Source: Archilochus colubris (lineage: Eukaryota; Chordata; Aves; Apodiformes; Trochilidae). From it: DNA of 64,000 bases. Each line of letters opens with the position of its first letter. Position 1 is the first letter of the stretch. The notes under the pieces were generated by a model that worked only from the letters and a program-made list of their open reading frames with translations, did not search any database and was not told the DNA's origin. Positions 1 through 11,350 of the stretch are shown here, in pieces. The position numbers were made by a program, and so were the translations under genes. The DNA lies in assembly GCA_023079485.1 (NCBI GenBank), contig CM041084.1, positions 17,822,609-17,886,608 on the forward strand. The letters are read 5' to 3'.

Positions 1-43
1 AGGTCCCTTCCAACCCCTGACAGAATTCTGTGATTCTGTGATA
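1..43 (+). mobile_element. CR1 LINE, 3' end
   Basis: The typical CR1 terminus AGGTCCCTTCCAACCC is followed by a GATTCTGTGAT tail. The element is cut by the left edge of the window. Confidence 0.9.
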
Positions 44-2479
44 TGGAACTGATGTACTAAAAAACTTCAAAACTTTTGAAAACTGGAGACAGAATTGCTG
101 ATTTTACTAGATGAAATTCAACAGTGCAAAATGAAAGATCATCTGCCTGGTGGCAGGTCACCTGTGGGGAACCATCAGGACAGGAGAAAGACCCACACAT
201 GCTATTCAGCTGCAGACCCGTTGTAGCTGCTGCTGTTATGTAGCTTTCAAAAGTACAAATAGGATCCTGGAACACAGCAGATGAGAATGTATCTAAAATA
301 AATAACTGATTATTGTAGAAAGGACTTGTGAAACTTCATCTGGAATACCATATGTCTTTCTGGTCAACATTGCTTAAGGATGTTGAATTTTAACTAGACT
401 GTGAGCACAGAGGAATTAAAACACTCAGGGCATTGGTGACTGTCTAAGAAGAGGAGATTAAATGTTCTTGGCTTGCTTTATCTAGTGAAGGTTGAGAAGG
501 GATCTCTATAAATATATCACAGATTAAATACTAGGAAGTGAGAAGAGCTCATTAAGTTAAAGGAGAGTGTTGGCCAAAAAGACATGGATACAAACTTGCA
601 ATGAATAAATTTAGTCTTGACTCACAACCTTGGCTTTCAGATATGACGTAATTGCACTGGATTTTCTGAAAGGATCCTGTTGACGAAACCCTAGCAGCAG
701 CATGGTCACATCAGGATGGCCTGTGAATGTGAGTGCCATAGGGGTTTAATGGTAACAGTAAGGCAATAGCTTAGTAAGGACTTTGATCTTAATGTGCAAT
801 CAAATCTTGTCCCGCTTCTTTGTTATATTTATGTCTCCTGGGGGTTTATGATCTGTTATTTTCTACCCCTGAAAATACAGCTCTTCTGAAAATACTGCTA
901 CACTTTTTTTCTTCAAAAGTGTCCAAGGAAGTGGTGCATTTAATGTAAATAAAGAACGACTCTCTCTTATGAACTTTGCTGCTGCTTTATCGGACTTGCA
1001 GGAGGATCTATATGCCTGAAGATCTGTTCTCCTATTCCAAAAAGAAACAGTAAAAATAAAATAGTTATATTGTATTTCTCTTAGATTAAGAAAATTGGCT
1101 CAGATAATGAGGATAGCAGGAAGAGCGTGGGTTTAATTATCATACTTTTATTGTGACCCTTACTTAAAAAGTTTTTTTGTTTCTTTGACATACAGGGCAA
1201 AGACGTTTGGGGTTGCAAGCAAACATATCAAGAACTGTTAGCACATAAACCTCCTTACCTTGGAGATGAGTCAGAAGTTCATTTAATGAGCTGACATTAA
1301 CTGCTTATGACTTCAGTCAAAGGAGACTGAATATGTAAAATGATCAGAATTAGAAACTGGAGCAAAAAACTGAGGTAGCTGAAAGGGGAGAGAAGCCTTA
1401 TAATTGCAGTTCCATCCTGTCACTGAAACTGAACATTTCCAGGCCAAAGAGACAAACAGCCACATCACAAACAGCCACAGAAGCTTTGTTGTTCTGTTCT
1501 ACCATAGTGGACCCTGAGTAGTGTGGTTTAGTAAAGCAATAAAAGCATAAACTGTTTTAAAAAGACGTTTATGTGCAAGTGTAAACATCAGGTCCTTAAG
1601 GTCAAGTTCATCTAAGCTGAGTGGGAAGCCATGGTGAGATTGAGTGGTGCTGATGCAGAATCACTCACTTGTGGTCTCACAGGGTTCCCTGAACAGAAGG
1701 AAGCCCCGGCCAGCAAAGCAGCAGAGCTCCTGGAGGGATGGGACACACACCAGAGGCAAGTAGGATCTTGTTTTCAAATATTACAACTAAGCTCATTTTG
1801 CAAAGTTAAACCCACCATTTTCTTATGCCATAAATACCTTTCTATAAGATTTGGCACCAATACCATTACAAATTCATTTTCAGCAGCTCCTCACTGAGCT
1901 AAAATATCATAAAATCCATTTCAGGGAATTTGGTGAATAAAGACTGTAAACAAATAACTTTCGGTTATTATCTCAGAATCAATAGCTGGGCTTGCCTGGG
2001 CTAGCCAGCAAAGACATTTCTAAATAAACAAAATTATTATGATTGCAGTAGGTAATTAGGGTGTGAAGCATCCAGCAACTTCACATGAAGATAGTAGTTA
2101 GAATAGTTAGACCAGACTGTAATCAGAAATAGAAAACCACCAACATAGGATCAAATATATCATAAACAAAGTGTTTATTTTTTCAGTGTTTTTCAGGGTT
2201 CATAAATAAATGTGAATCTTCTGATCAGATCCTCCAGCAGATATCAATTGTTCCTTTCATATGCATCAAAGCAATATATGGGATTAAGAATATGAGGGGT
2301 TTTTAACCTGCAATCTGATGCCTACATATCATTAAAACTTTGATGTAATTTTTTGGCATTTTTTGCCACATCCCACTACAGTCCATGTTAGTAAACTTTT
2401 ATTCTCTTTTTCTAGAGGCAAATTAAACTTTTTCCTGATGCAAAATGCATCATTCTCTACTTACGCATTACCTATAGTA
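44..2479. other. AT-rich stretch, no gene seen
   Basis: No convincing open frame, RNA gene or repeat family is visible. Short frames of up to 88 codons occur at chance level. Confidence 0.6.
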
Positions 2480-2563
2480 GGTGATCCTGCTCTGGCAGAG
2501 GGGTTGGACTCTATGATCTTTCAAGGTCCCTTCCAACCCCTAACATTCTGTGATTCTGTGATT
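2480..2563 (+). mobile_element. CR1 LINE, short 3' end
   Basis: GATCCTGCTCTGGCAGAGGG and GTTGGACTCTATGATCTTTC, then GGTCCCTTCCAACCCC and an ATTCTGTGATTCTGTGATT tail: a 5'-truncated CR1 of about 84 bp. Confidence 0.93.
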
Positions 2564-3071
2564 ATTATTGTTGGAAGGTGACCTAAAAATAAGACAGGTT
2601 TTACAAGCAGTCTTTTTAAGACAAGTAACAATTTCTGCCTTTTACTCTATTACCCTTAAAATTTTTTAACAGAAATAATATATTTGAGAGTACTTGAGTT
2701 ACAAGTATCATCTTAAGCTACTACCCAGCTCATGTGACTTAATGAAATCTCTCTTTTTTATATTAAGTAATATTTGTGATTTTTATATTGACATAATAAT
2801 GACTTATCTCCTGTACTATATCTGTCTTCTTAAATTTCTCTCCAATTAAGTTTCACTTATAGAAAGAGATCACTGTTTTATCCCTTTTTCACCGTGAGCT
2901 CAAGGAAGTGAACAAATCCAGCATTTAATTTTATCTGGGCAGTTTGTATCACTTTCCATATTTTGTCTGTGGATGAAATGAGATAGCACCCAGAGGTTGC
3001 AGAAAAGGTTCAATTAATAGAATTATTTTCATTCTTGAAAATAAAGGCACATGTTTTCTCTAAGCCATATG
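2564..3071. other. AT-rich stretch, no gene seen
   Basis: Nothing beyond AT-rich unique sequence between two CR1 copies. Confidence 0.6.
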
Positions 3072-4021
3072 GATCCTTGACAGTCCCTTGTTCAGTATCT
3101 TCATCAATGACCTGGATGAGGAAATGGAGTATACCCTCAGCAAGTTGAGTGATGATGGGACACTCGGAGGAGTGGCTGACACACCAGAAAGCTGTGCTGC
3201 CATCCAGCTGGACAGGCTGGAGAGCTGGGCAAAGTGAACCTCACAAAGTTCAACAAGGACAAGTGTAGAGATCTGCATCTGGATAGGAATAACACAACCC
3301 ACCAGTGCAGATTAGGGGATGTCCTACTAGAAAGCAGCTCCGTAGAGAAAGAACTTGAAGTCCTAGTGGACTGTAAATTCTCCACAGGTCAGCAGTGTGC
3401 CCTTGTGGCCAAGAGGGCAAATAGTATCCTGGGGTGCATCAGGAAGTGTCCAGCAGATCTAGGGAGGCTCTCCTCCCCCTCTGGTCTGCCCTGGTGAGAC
3501 CACACTTGGAATACCGTATCCAGTTTTGGATTCCCCAGTTCAAGAGAGACAGGAATCTACTGGAAAGAGTCCAACAGAGAGCTACAAGGATGATTAAGGG
3601 ACTTTAGCATCTCTGCTATGAAGAAAGACTGAGCAAACTGGGGCTGTTTAGTCTTGAGAAGAGAAGGCTGAGAGGGGATCTTATTAATGTCTATAAATAT
3701 CTGAGGGGTGGGTGTCAGGAGGATTAAGACAATCTCTTTTCAGTGGTACCCAGTAGTAGCACAAGGAATAATGGATTTAAGCTAGAATATAGGAATGTCC
3801 ACCTCAACATGAGGAGAAACTTCATTACTGTGAGGGTGACAGAGAACTAGAACAGGCTGCCCAGAGAAGTTGTGGAGTCTCCTGTGGAGACTCCTGTGGG
3901 CCAAAACCCACCTGGATCTGTTCCTGTGTGGCCCACCCTAGGTGATCCTGCTTTGGCAGGGGGGTTGGACTAGATATCGCTATATGTTTTTTCCAACCTC
4001 TAATATTGTACAATTCTATAA
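3072..4021 (+). mobile_element. CR1 LINE, about 0.95 kb incl. C-terminal RT region and 3' UTR
   Basis: It starts in the reverse-transcriptase C-terminal region (matching CR1 words such as TTCATCAATGACCTGGATGA and CAGCTGGACAGGCTGGAGAG). It continues through CCAGTTTTGGATTCCCCAGT, CAGGCTGCCCAGAGAAGTTG and GGGGTTGGACTAGAT. It ends in TTCCAACCTCTAATATTG with an ATTCTATAA tail. Stops and indels show it is dead. Confidence 0.93.
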
Positions 4022-4883
4022 CGCTTCTGTGGATTCACAGAAGTTGACATTTTATCCATGCTAATCATTCCAAATATTGCAAATGGTGATTTGTTCCATC
4101 GCATAAAGGAAACAGAATCTGTAACCTCATCCATAACAATTATGTATCACATGGAACAGACATAGGTGTTAATCCTAGCAAAATTAGATTCTGTTGAAGC
4201 AATCCTCCTGTTTAAAAATCCTTACAGTTTCTATTAGATAAGTCATCACTTTGCTTCCATATTTACAAAGTTGTGCTATGTCAGTGTGATGTTTGATATT
4301 AATTACTTGCCATCTCTCTAGGTGTAACATGAATTCAAACGAAGTTAAAGTGATTTTTAGTGTAAATACTAAAAACTTGTGCAGATCAAGAGTACTGAGG
4401 ATCAGATAGTGTATTCAAACATAGATTAATAACTTTATAGTTTTTCCACGTAGCCCATACTATAACATTCTATGATTCTATACTCTCTAATGGACTGCTA
4501 CCAAGGGAGAATTATGAGAAAATCATGCAGCTTTTGGTCATCACACTATTGTCTCCCAGCAATGTCAAAACTAGAATGCCAAAGTTTTACAGTTAAAGCA
4601 AACATGTCACACGTAATGGCTTACAGCATCACCTTCTCCTGGTCTGCAGTCCTAAACTGCCTGAGATTTCTTCTTCCACCTCCAGCACATAGCCCACTAT
4701 TCCATGTTTTCTCCATGTTTTCTTCTCATTCCTCTGTATCTTAAAAAAAACATCCAAATTTCTCACCCATTTTCAGACTGGAGGTGGGAGAGGTAGATGA
4801 AGCTCATGATGGTCAATGTGGGGTGGGAATCACCGTGTGCGTTCCGTAGTAAACGCAACATTCAATGAAAAATTCAGTTCTCA
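4022..4883. other. AT-rich stretch, no gene seen
   Basis: Unique AT-rich sequence with one small CR1-like tail (4462-4482). Confidence 0.6.
4462..4482 (+). repeat. CR1-type 3' tail remnant
   Basis: ATAACATTCTATGATTCTATA resembles the octamer tail of CR1, but the body is not recognisable. Confidence 0.45.
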
Positions 4884-4913
4884 AAAAAACCAAAAAAACC
4901 CAAAAAAACCACG
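4884..4913. repeat. A-rich simple repeat (A6-7CC)n
   Basis: Three imperfect units of AAAAAACC. Confidence 0.8.
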
Positions 4914-5116
4914 TCTGTGGTTCTGTAACAAACGCCATTATGTAGGGGAAAATGTTTCCTGACCTGACAGTAATTTACAGGAGTGAATGAAGTCTCCAGG
5001 GAGGATCAAACCATTGACACTTTCAACCTAACAGTTGACTGCTGGTAAACAACAGAAATCAAAGCGTTCTCCCCCTCGGGACACGGGACGCGCGAGTTGG
5101 ACCCACCGGCTCCCGC

Positions 5117-5144
5117 GGGGAGGTTCCCCCGGGGAGGTTCCCCC
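5117..5144. repeat. Two perfect 14-bp tandem copies in the CpG island
   Basis: The unit GGGGAGGTTCCCCC occurs twice head to tail (5117-5130 and 5131-5144). Each unit contains a near-palindromic GGGGAGGTTCCCC of the NF-kB or EBF half-site type. It may be promoter-related or simple slippage. Confidence 0.8.
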
Positions 5145-5394
5145 GGGTCACCCCGCCCGGCCCGGCTCCTCCAGGGGCTGTGGAAGGCGAGGCTGGGGCG
5201 GGGCTGGGGGCGCGTCCGTCCGGTGGTGCCGGGCCGCGCCGGGCCGGGGGAGGCGGCGCTGCGTCGGCGGGGTGCCGGGCCCGGACCCAACTGCACCACC
5301 CAGCCCGGCAGCACGCGGTGGCTGCTGCCCCCGCCGGCGGCAGCGTCCTGGGTCTCGCCGCTCCGGCCGGCGCCGCAGGCGGGGCCCGGTTGCC

Positions 5395-5547
5395 ATGGTT
5401 CCGCCGGCGGCCGCGGCGGAGAGCGGGCCCGACCGGCTGTGGGCTTCCCGCCGGTGGGGGCTGCCGGTCCGCGGCCTGGCGGTCTCCGCCCTGTCCCGCA
5501 GAGGCCGGAGCTGTCGTGCTGCTTGGAGGAGCCGAGGCCGAGCGCCG
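5395..5547 (+). CDS. Candidate first coding exon of the plus-strand (C10orf67-like) gene
   Basis: An ATG in a good Kozak context (TTGCCATGG) opens 51 codons that end exactly at a consensus donor (CCG/GTGAGG, GT at 5548). The peptide starts MVPPAAAAESGPDRLW and is rich in Arg, Ala and Ser, with only two acidic residues. Such a composition would fit a mitochondrial presequence, and the human C10orf67 entry is labelled mitochondrial. The phase at its end (0) matches the phase at the start of the 19.25-kb exon if that exon is read from GTT. Other frames are also open in this island, so the reading frame is a guess based on ATG, Kozak and donor together. Confidence 0.3.
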
Positions 5548-6118
5548 GTGAGGGGCGGTGTCGGGTCGCTGAGGCGCGGTGGGCGGTGGGGCCTGACCGG
5601 GAGTTCCGCCGCGCCGCACGGAGCCCTTGCCGGCGGTGGGTTGTTGTCTGAGTCTCGGTTTGGACGGGCGCGATAGCTTTCTGTGGAGATCCCGCCTGGT
5701 TTAGCAACGGCGGGGGCCGAGGGCGGTTCCGGATCACTCTGGAGTGGCACCCGCTCCAGCTAGCGGGACCGCGTTTCAAGGTGCCCTCCATCATGAGGCC
5801 TCACATGGATAAATTTTGCCCTTGGTAACGCTGCTAAAGCGTTTATGTACTGAACTGTCTGTCACCCACGTACCTGTCTTACCTATTTAACAACATTCCT
5901 CCTGTTTTGCTGCTGTTCCAGGGACTGAGAAGGTTAAGACTGTCTTGTATACACTCCTCTGCTTTGGAACAATGTGCTTGTACTTTTGATTGAAAGTATT
6001 CCATTTATATAACAAAATAAAGCAATAAAGGTAATTAAAGCGTTTTGGCGGCACTGTGCATTGTGCAGGACATCCTGGCAGCTGGGGCTGCAACTGCTCC
6101 AGCGAGGACTTTGACCTG
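5548..6118. other. Rest of CpG island and following unique DNA
   Basis: Part of the presumed first intron of the plus-strand gene. Two AATAAA words near 6,015-6,025 are probably fortuitous. Confidence 0.45.
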
Positions 6119-6735
6119 GAATCATGGGGTAGTCTGGTTTGAAAGCGAGCTTCAAGGTCACCTAATCCAACCCCCCTGCAATAGGCAGGGTCATCTTCAA
6201 CCAGATCAGGTTGCTCAGAGTCCCATCCAGCCTGACCTTGAATGTTTCCACCTCTCTGGGCAATGTGTTGCAGTATTTCACCAGCTTCAGTGGAAAAATA
6301 TCTTCCTTATATCTAATCTGAATCTACCCTCTGTCAATTCAAAACCTCTACCCCAAGTCTTACCACTGCAGGACCTACTAAAAAGTTTGGCCTGTTCTTA
6401 CAGGCCCCCTTTAAGTACTGAAAGGCTGCAGTAAGGTGTCAACAGAGCCTTCTCATTTCCAGGCTGAACAACCTTAACTCTCTCAGCCTTTTCTTATAGG
6501 AAAGGTGTTCCATTGTTTGTATGCTTTTTGTGGCCCTCCTCTGGACCCGGTCCAACAGGTCCATGTCTTTCCTGTGCTGGGAACCCCAGAACTGGACACA
6601 GTACTCCCATGGGGGCCTCACCAGAGTGGAGTAGAGGAGGAGAATCACCAAACCACACTTCTTTTGATGGAGCCCAGGACACAGTTGGCTTTCTGGGATG
6701 GGAGTACTTGGAAATTACCTGAACGTTCACAAAAT
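6119..6735 (-). mobile_element. CR1 LINE, minus orientation
   Basis: Reverse-complement CR1 words include CAAGGTCACCTAATCCAACC, CCAGCCTGACCTTGAATGTT, CTTCTCATTTCCAGGCTGAA and CCTCCTCTGGACCCGGTCCA. The minus-strand coding remnant HRKDMDLLDRVQRRATKSIQ is typical of the RT C-terminal end. About 0.6 kb, 5'-truncated. Confidence 0.92.
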
Positions 6736-6924
6736 AAAGAGTTCTTCAGAACACCTCCATTTGATTGCTATTAACATTTTAAACCTATTTGCCCAGTTGA
6801 GATGTCCTGTTAATTAGGTAGAGCTGGGCAAGAATTTTCTGACACCATCAATTTCTGAAGTAAAGGAATTCTGCAAATCCCATTGTAACAGTTTAGCATT
6901 GGCCTGGCAATTAAACTGAATATC

Positions 6925-7673
6925 AGATGCTCTCTATTAATGCCCCTCTCCTCCCTGATAAAGAAAGGAGAGAGAATCAGGGAGAGAGACTTACGGGTGG
7001 GAAACTAAACTCCACAGCTTTAATGATAAAAATGAAATCATTACTAAATATATACAAATATACAGGAAAATCATACCATGTTCCTTCCCCCCTTTCTCCA
7101 AGAAACTCCCACGTCACCACCAAGGCTGCAGGGCAGCCCTGGGAAAGTCCAGGCTGGAGTCCTGGAGTCAGCAGCAGTTGGGAGCTGGATGCAGGAACAC
7201 AAGGATTCAGGCTGGTATGGATCAGGATCACAGGAGATGAATGGATGGAATCCATCCAGGATGCCAAAGCAAACAGGGACAGTCAAAGAAGGGGAAGAAG
7301 GAAAGGGGTTTACCCCTCGTGATCCCTCAAATTTATACTGAGTATGACATATATGGGATTGAATACTCTGGTCAATTTTTGTCATTTATCTTGTCTGCTC
7401 CTCCCTAAAGGAGGGTTGCAGGTGTGACCTCTTTACTCCTCCTTTTCTCCTTCCAGAGGGCAAGATGTTCCTCAAAACTGAGCAGTGTCCTTGGTTCTGC
7501 ATAACGTTCTCCACCAGTAACTATAAACACTGAGCATTATCAGTCCTAGAAGCAGACACTGACTGAGAAACTTGCTGTTGATTTCAGCAAGTGCAGCTAC
7601 TTACAAGAGACTTTGCTGAAAGCAAACTTACAAGATAGAAAAATAACTTTATCCTGGCCCAAACCAGGACACA
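6925..7673 (-). mobile_element. Probable solo LTR of an avian endogenous retrovirus
   Basis: Read on the minus strand it begins TGTGTCCTGGTTTGGGCCAG and GATAAAGTTATTTTTC, a start typical of a family of bird ERVL-type LTRs. It continues for about 0.75 kb without coding capacity. The far end near 6925-6945 is uncertain and I could not find a matching target-site duplication. No gag, pol or env sequence is attached. Confidence 0.55.
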
Positions 7674-10600
7674 CGTACAAAAGCAAATCATAAATAAAAG
7701 ATCCAGATCGTATTATCTACCTTGCACAATTATATGTGCATCTTAAGCCGTGTCTCACTGGTATTTAATGCTTAGACTTGGGAGGGAGGGTGGAGTAATG
7801 CCTTAGGAATTTGTGATGGAAAACAGGTGCCTTTAGAGACCTGCAGAGGCAGATTTGTTCCATCAAAATGCAGTGTGTTTATCTGCCCTTTTACTGTGTA
7901 AGAAATTGCAAAGGCAAAGGCAGGTGCTTCAGTATACAAAATAAAAATATTTTTTTTCTTTTTTTAGTTCTTCGATGGTGTATCTTTAGATGGTGTACAA
8001 TTTAGATGGAGCTACAATTAAGTGGGTTTGGTATTATTTTTAGAAACAGTATCTCATTCTACCTCACATCCCTGAAAGATTTCGAAGTATTTTGCTCTCT
8101 GAGCCAGTGGCAAGTACAATGCATTTCCTCAAGCACTTACTCTGTCACTTCTTGTTAAACTGCAGAAATTTTAATTCTTTTTATCATAAAATATTTTGCA
8201 GACTGTTGAACTAGGATTTAGAGACAAGTTTTGACCACTTTGTGGGCTTACATTTTGATATCTGTGTTGATACATGTGTGTGGGTCTCCTTTGCAAAATC
8301 TGGATAGTTACCATCTGACAGATACTTGAGTGTTTCTAATTTAGTTATTTTTTGAGAAAGCTAAGTATCTTTTCTGCATAAATATTCTCTGCCTATATTG
8401 ACCATTGAATACAATTATCTTTTTAATATACAGTATTGAAGGTTTGGAGGGTTAGTTTTTAATTTTCACAGGGAACACTCTGTACATCTGAATTCAAAGT
8501 ATATTTCTATTGAGGGTCAGTTATCATTATGCTTTCATTGCCTGAAATGCTATTGAAATACATGCTTAATATTGTATATTCAGATTTGCCATTTCATGAG
8601 TCAGTTTTCTTAATGTCAGTTCTAAATTTTTGCCATTATCAGGAGAGATACAATGGAATGGTGCTTACAAGAAACATTAAAAAGATGTTACTGATCCTTC
8701 TGTCACGACAATATGTTCATTTTGGCGATTTTTTTTTGTTTTGTTCCACTGAAGTAGTTACGGTTTTCTTCATGGAATTCTAAATTTCATTAGAAAACAT
8801 TATTGTACATTCTTTCTTATTTTCATTATAGAAGATTCTCTAATACTTTTTTATAAGAGTCAAATTTGTTATTTAAAGTGAGAATCAGTTCATATATAAA
8901 AGTTCACATATGAAGAAACTTACATTTGAGTGTCTCATGGGCATATCTGTGTCTGACCAGGGCACACAGTCACTGCAGATCTGTTTAAGATATGGTTTGT
9001 GGCCTCTGTTTCTGGTTTCAGAAAGGGACAGATTTCCTTCAGTCTGCTGTCATGTCTGCCACCCTGCAGAAGATGTCTTTTTTACCTCATTTCTTCTGAC
9101 ACTGAACCACGTGTGCATGAGCAACTAAGTTCATTGGCTTCATTGCCTGTAACAGAAATTTACGGAGTTCTTATATAGATACCTAAATTTAAGTGTTTTA
9201 CTCTACAGATGGAAACTCCTGCTGGTAGCTTGAGATGTCCCAAACATGGATGTGAAGCTGTGAGCTCTTGACAGGTATAGAGACCCATGCCCAAGTGACT
9301 GTCATAGACCAAAGAGGCTGCCATGGGGCATAGAAATGAGTTAGATGCTTGTGTTTTGGTGAGTGAATTAGATGTCAGCATCTTGAACAGAGTAATGGAA
9401 TGGTTCCACTTCCCTTTTGATTACCTTACTCTGTATACTAAACTAAATAATACTAATATTTTATTTTTTAGCTTGTTCACTCCCTCCAGACAGTTTTACT
9501 CATCTGCAAAAGCATAATTCAAGCACAATATGGGGAAAAAGTTTGAACTGCAAGCTTCAGATCTTTGTTAATACATAAATGATTGGCTGACATTGAATTT
9601 TTTCATAAATAGACAAAGAAAATTTGTTGCTCACTTACATGATAATCTTCACTAGATGGCCAGTTCTCATTCACTCACCCTTTGTGCAGATTGGTACAGT
9701 ATTTTACTCAGCCAAAAAGTAATCCACAGAATTATTTAAAATAAGGAAGTAAAGTACTGATATATATTTAAAAGTTACTTTCTAAGATGTTGTTGGCAAA
9801 TTTGCAATTAACAGAACATAGATTACATTGTACACAGCATATTAACCATAGCTAAAAAAACCCCTTAACTTGTAGTGTGGTTATTCCTATTAAAATATTT
9901 CATAGCAATAATTTAATAGGCAAGAAATATAGAACACTTCCAGTGTGTAAAAATTATTTACAGTTATTTTCTGATGTATTTCTTTGAAAATATGTGGTCA
10001 ATGGTCTTTGGCTAGTAAATCACTGCCCATGCCAGCAATAACACTCCTAGGCAATCATGTTGCAGCTGGTGAGCACTCACTACAAGCAGAAATGTGTATA
10101 AAGCCTCAGTTTCAAGCTTTTAATGTGAGCAGTAAAACCTAAATATTTTTTAAATTCATGCAGCAAAAAGTAATAAAAAATCCCCATGAGCTTACCATTT
10201 TTTATAAGTTCAAGTGCTTGGTTAACATTTCATTTCCTTACGTGAAAAAGAAAAATATATAAAAGGTGATTGGTTTGGTTTTGTAATTGCTTTTGACCAT
10301 TTATTGCACATCAAAGTTCTCAGTAATTTGTTAGAAATTGAATTGCAGAAAGAGGTCCAAATTCAACAAAGCTGCCAACATCAGTTATGTGATTCATTGG
10401 CTCTTCACAGAGCAAATACTGAGGTGGGTTTTGATCATGAATGTGGCAGTAGACTGATGGTCTGAGTATTAATGTCATAAACTGCAGAGAATAGCTTTGC
10501 ATTTCAAAAGCTGGATGTGCTAGAATTTTTCATGAAGATTAAGCAATCAAACTGTATTGAATAGAAACAAAATAATTAACACAAAAATACAATCTTTTTC

Positions 10601-10799
10601 ACAAGTATTGTGTTTTTTCTCCCCTGATACAATTTAGCGTATTCAAATGTAGCGTTAGGTGAGTAACTTCATAGTTACTGCAACATGAGTAAGGTGTGTT
10701 GGAAGACATGAGTGGAATAAAGTGAAAATTCCGAAGCTTTAATTTCTTGACTAGTGAAAAACAATTGAACACAAAATACTTAAGCACTGCAGGATTAAA
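7674..10799. other. AT-rich intron-like stretch, no gene seen
   Basis: Unique AT-rich sequence; no convincing exon. A short acceptor-preceded open stretch at about 7,968 is too small to call. Confidence 0.55.
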
Positions 10800-11130
10800 T
10801 CCAAATATGTGGTCATTGCCTGCTTGTCCATATTATTGAGGGCAGTGAAATCAAACAAAGGAATGAGCATGCTTTAAATCACAGCAAATGAAGGGAGCTT
10901 GCTTTAATTGACAGTCTGTGATTAGATCTGTTAGGAGGCAGAAACACAGTAATCACATGAAATGCTGTTTAGTTCAGTAAAATATTAAAATGTCTTGGTA
11001 ATTTGGTGATGGAACTCGAAGGCTTCTGAACAGAGTATGTTGACCAACTGCAGGCACTCTAGGTGGCTTTCTGCTGCCCTCTAGGGACTGTGCCACAAAC
11101 TTCCCTGTTAGAAGATTAGGGATGTAATTG
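10800..11130. promoter_or_regulatory. Candidate conserved non-coding block
   Basis: Higher-complexity unique sequence with repeated homeodomain-type ATTA words and AATCACA/TGATTAG words (for example CTTTAATTGACAG, AGTAATCACATG). Called only from its look; conservation is untested. Confidence 0.25.
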
Positions 11131-11240
11131 AAACGGTAAAAATAATCCGAATTAGGAAGTATGGCACTGAAACGTCATCTTCCTTTCCCCACGTTTCAAT
11201 GGAGCACACAAGTTTGTAATTCTTGAGAAAACAAAATCAG

Positions 11241-11350
11241 TACAGGGAAAGGAAGAGGAGGGGAGGGAAACAGACAGAAAGAGAAAGAAAGAAAGAGAGA
11301 AATAAATAGAGAAAGAGAGAAAGAACAAGAGAAAGAAGGAGAAAGAAAGA
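11241..11350. repeat. GA-rich low-complexity repeat (GAAA/GAGA)n
   Basis: A purine tract of GAAA and GAGA units. It creates false Ser/Phe-rich frames on the minus strand. Confidence 0.9.

Larger units (their letters stand above)
5040..5750 (+). promoter_or_regulatory. CpG island, probable promoter of the plus-strand gene
   Basis: An isolated island very rich in G+C and CpG inside AT-rich, repeat-laden DNA. No TATA box is obvious, as is typical of housekeeping or testis-type CpG promoters. It lies upstream of the plus-strand exon chain that starts near 19.25 kb and is the only island between 1 and about 46 kb. Long frames are open on both strands here, but that reflects the high G+C content and the lack of TA-rich stops. 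Confidence 0.6.

Noticed and set aside
3060..3497. Short frames on both strands with retroelement-like words
   Set aside because: Remnants of the CR1 element, with stops and indels; not a host gene.
5006..5794. 262-codon minus-strand frame in the CpG island
   Set aside because: Low-complexity Pro/Arg-rich, with equally long frames on the opposite strand; no recognisable sequence.
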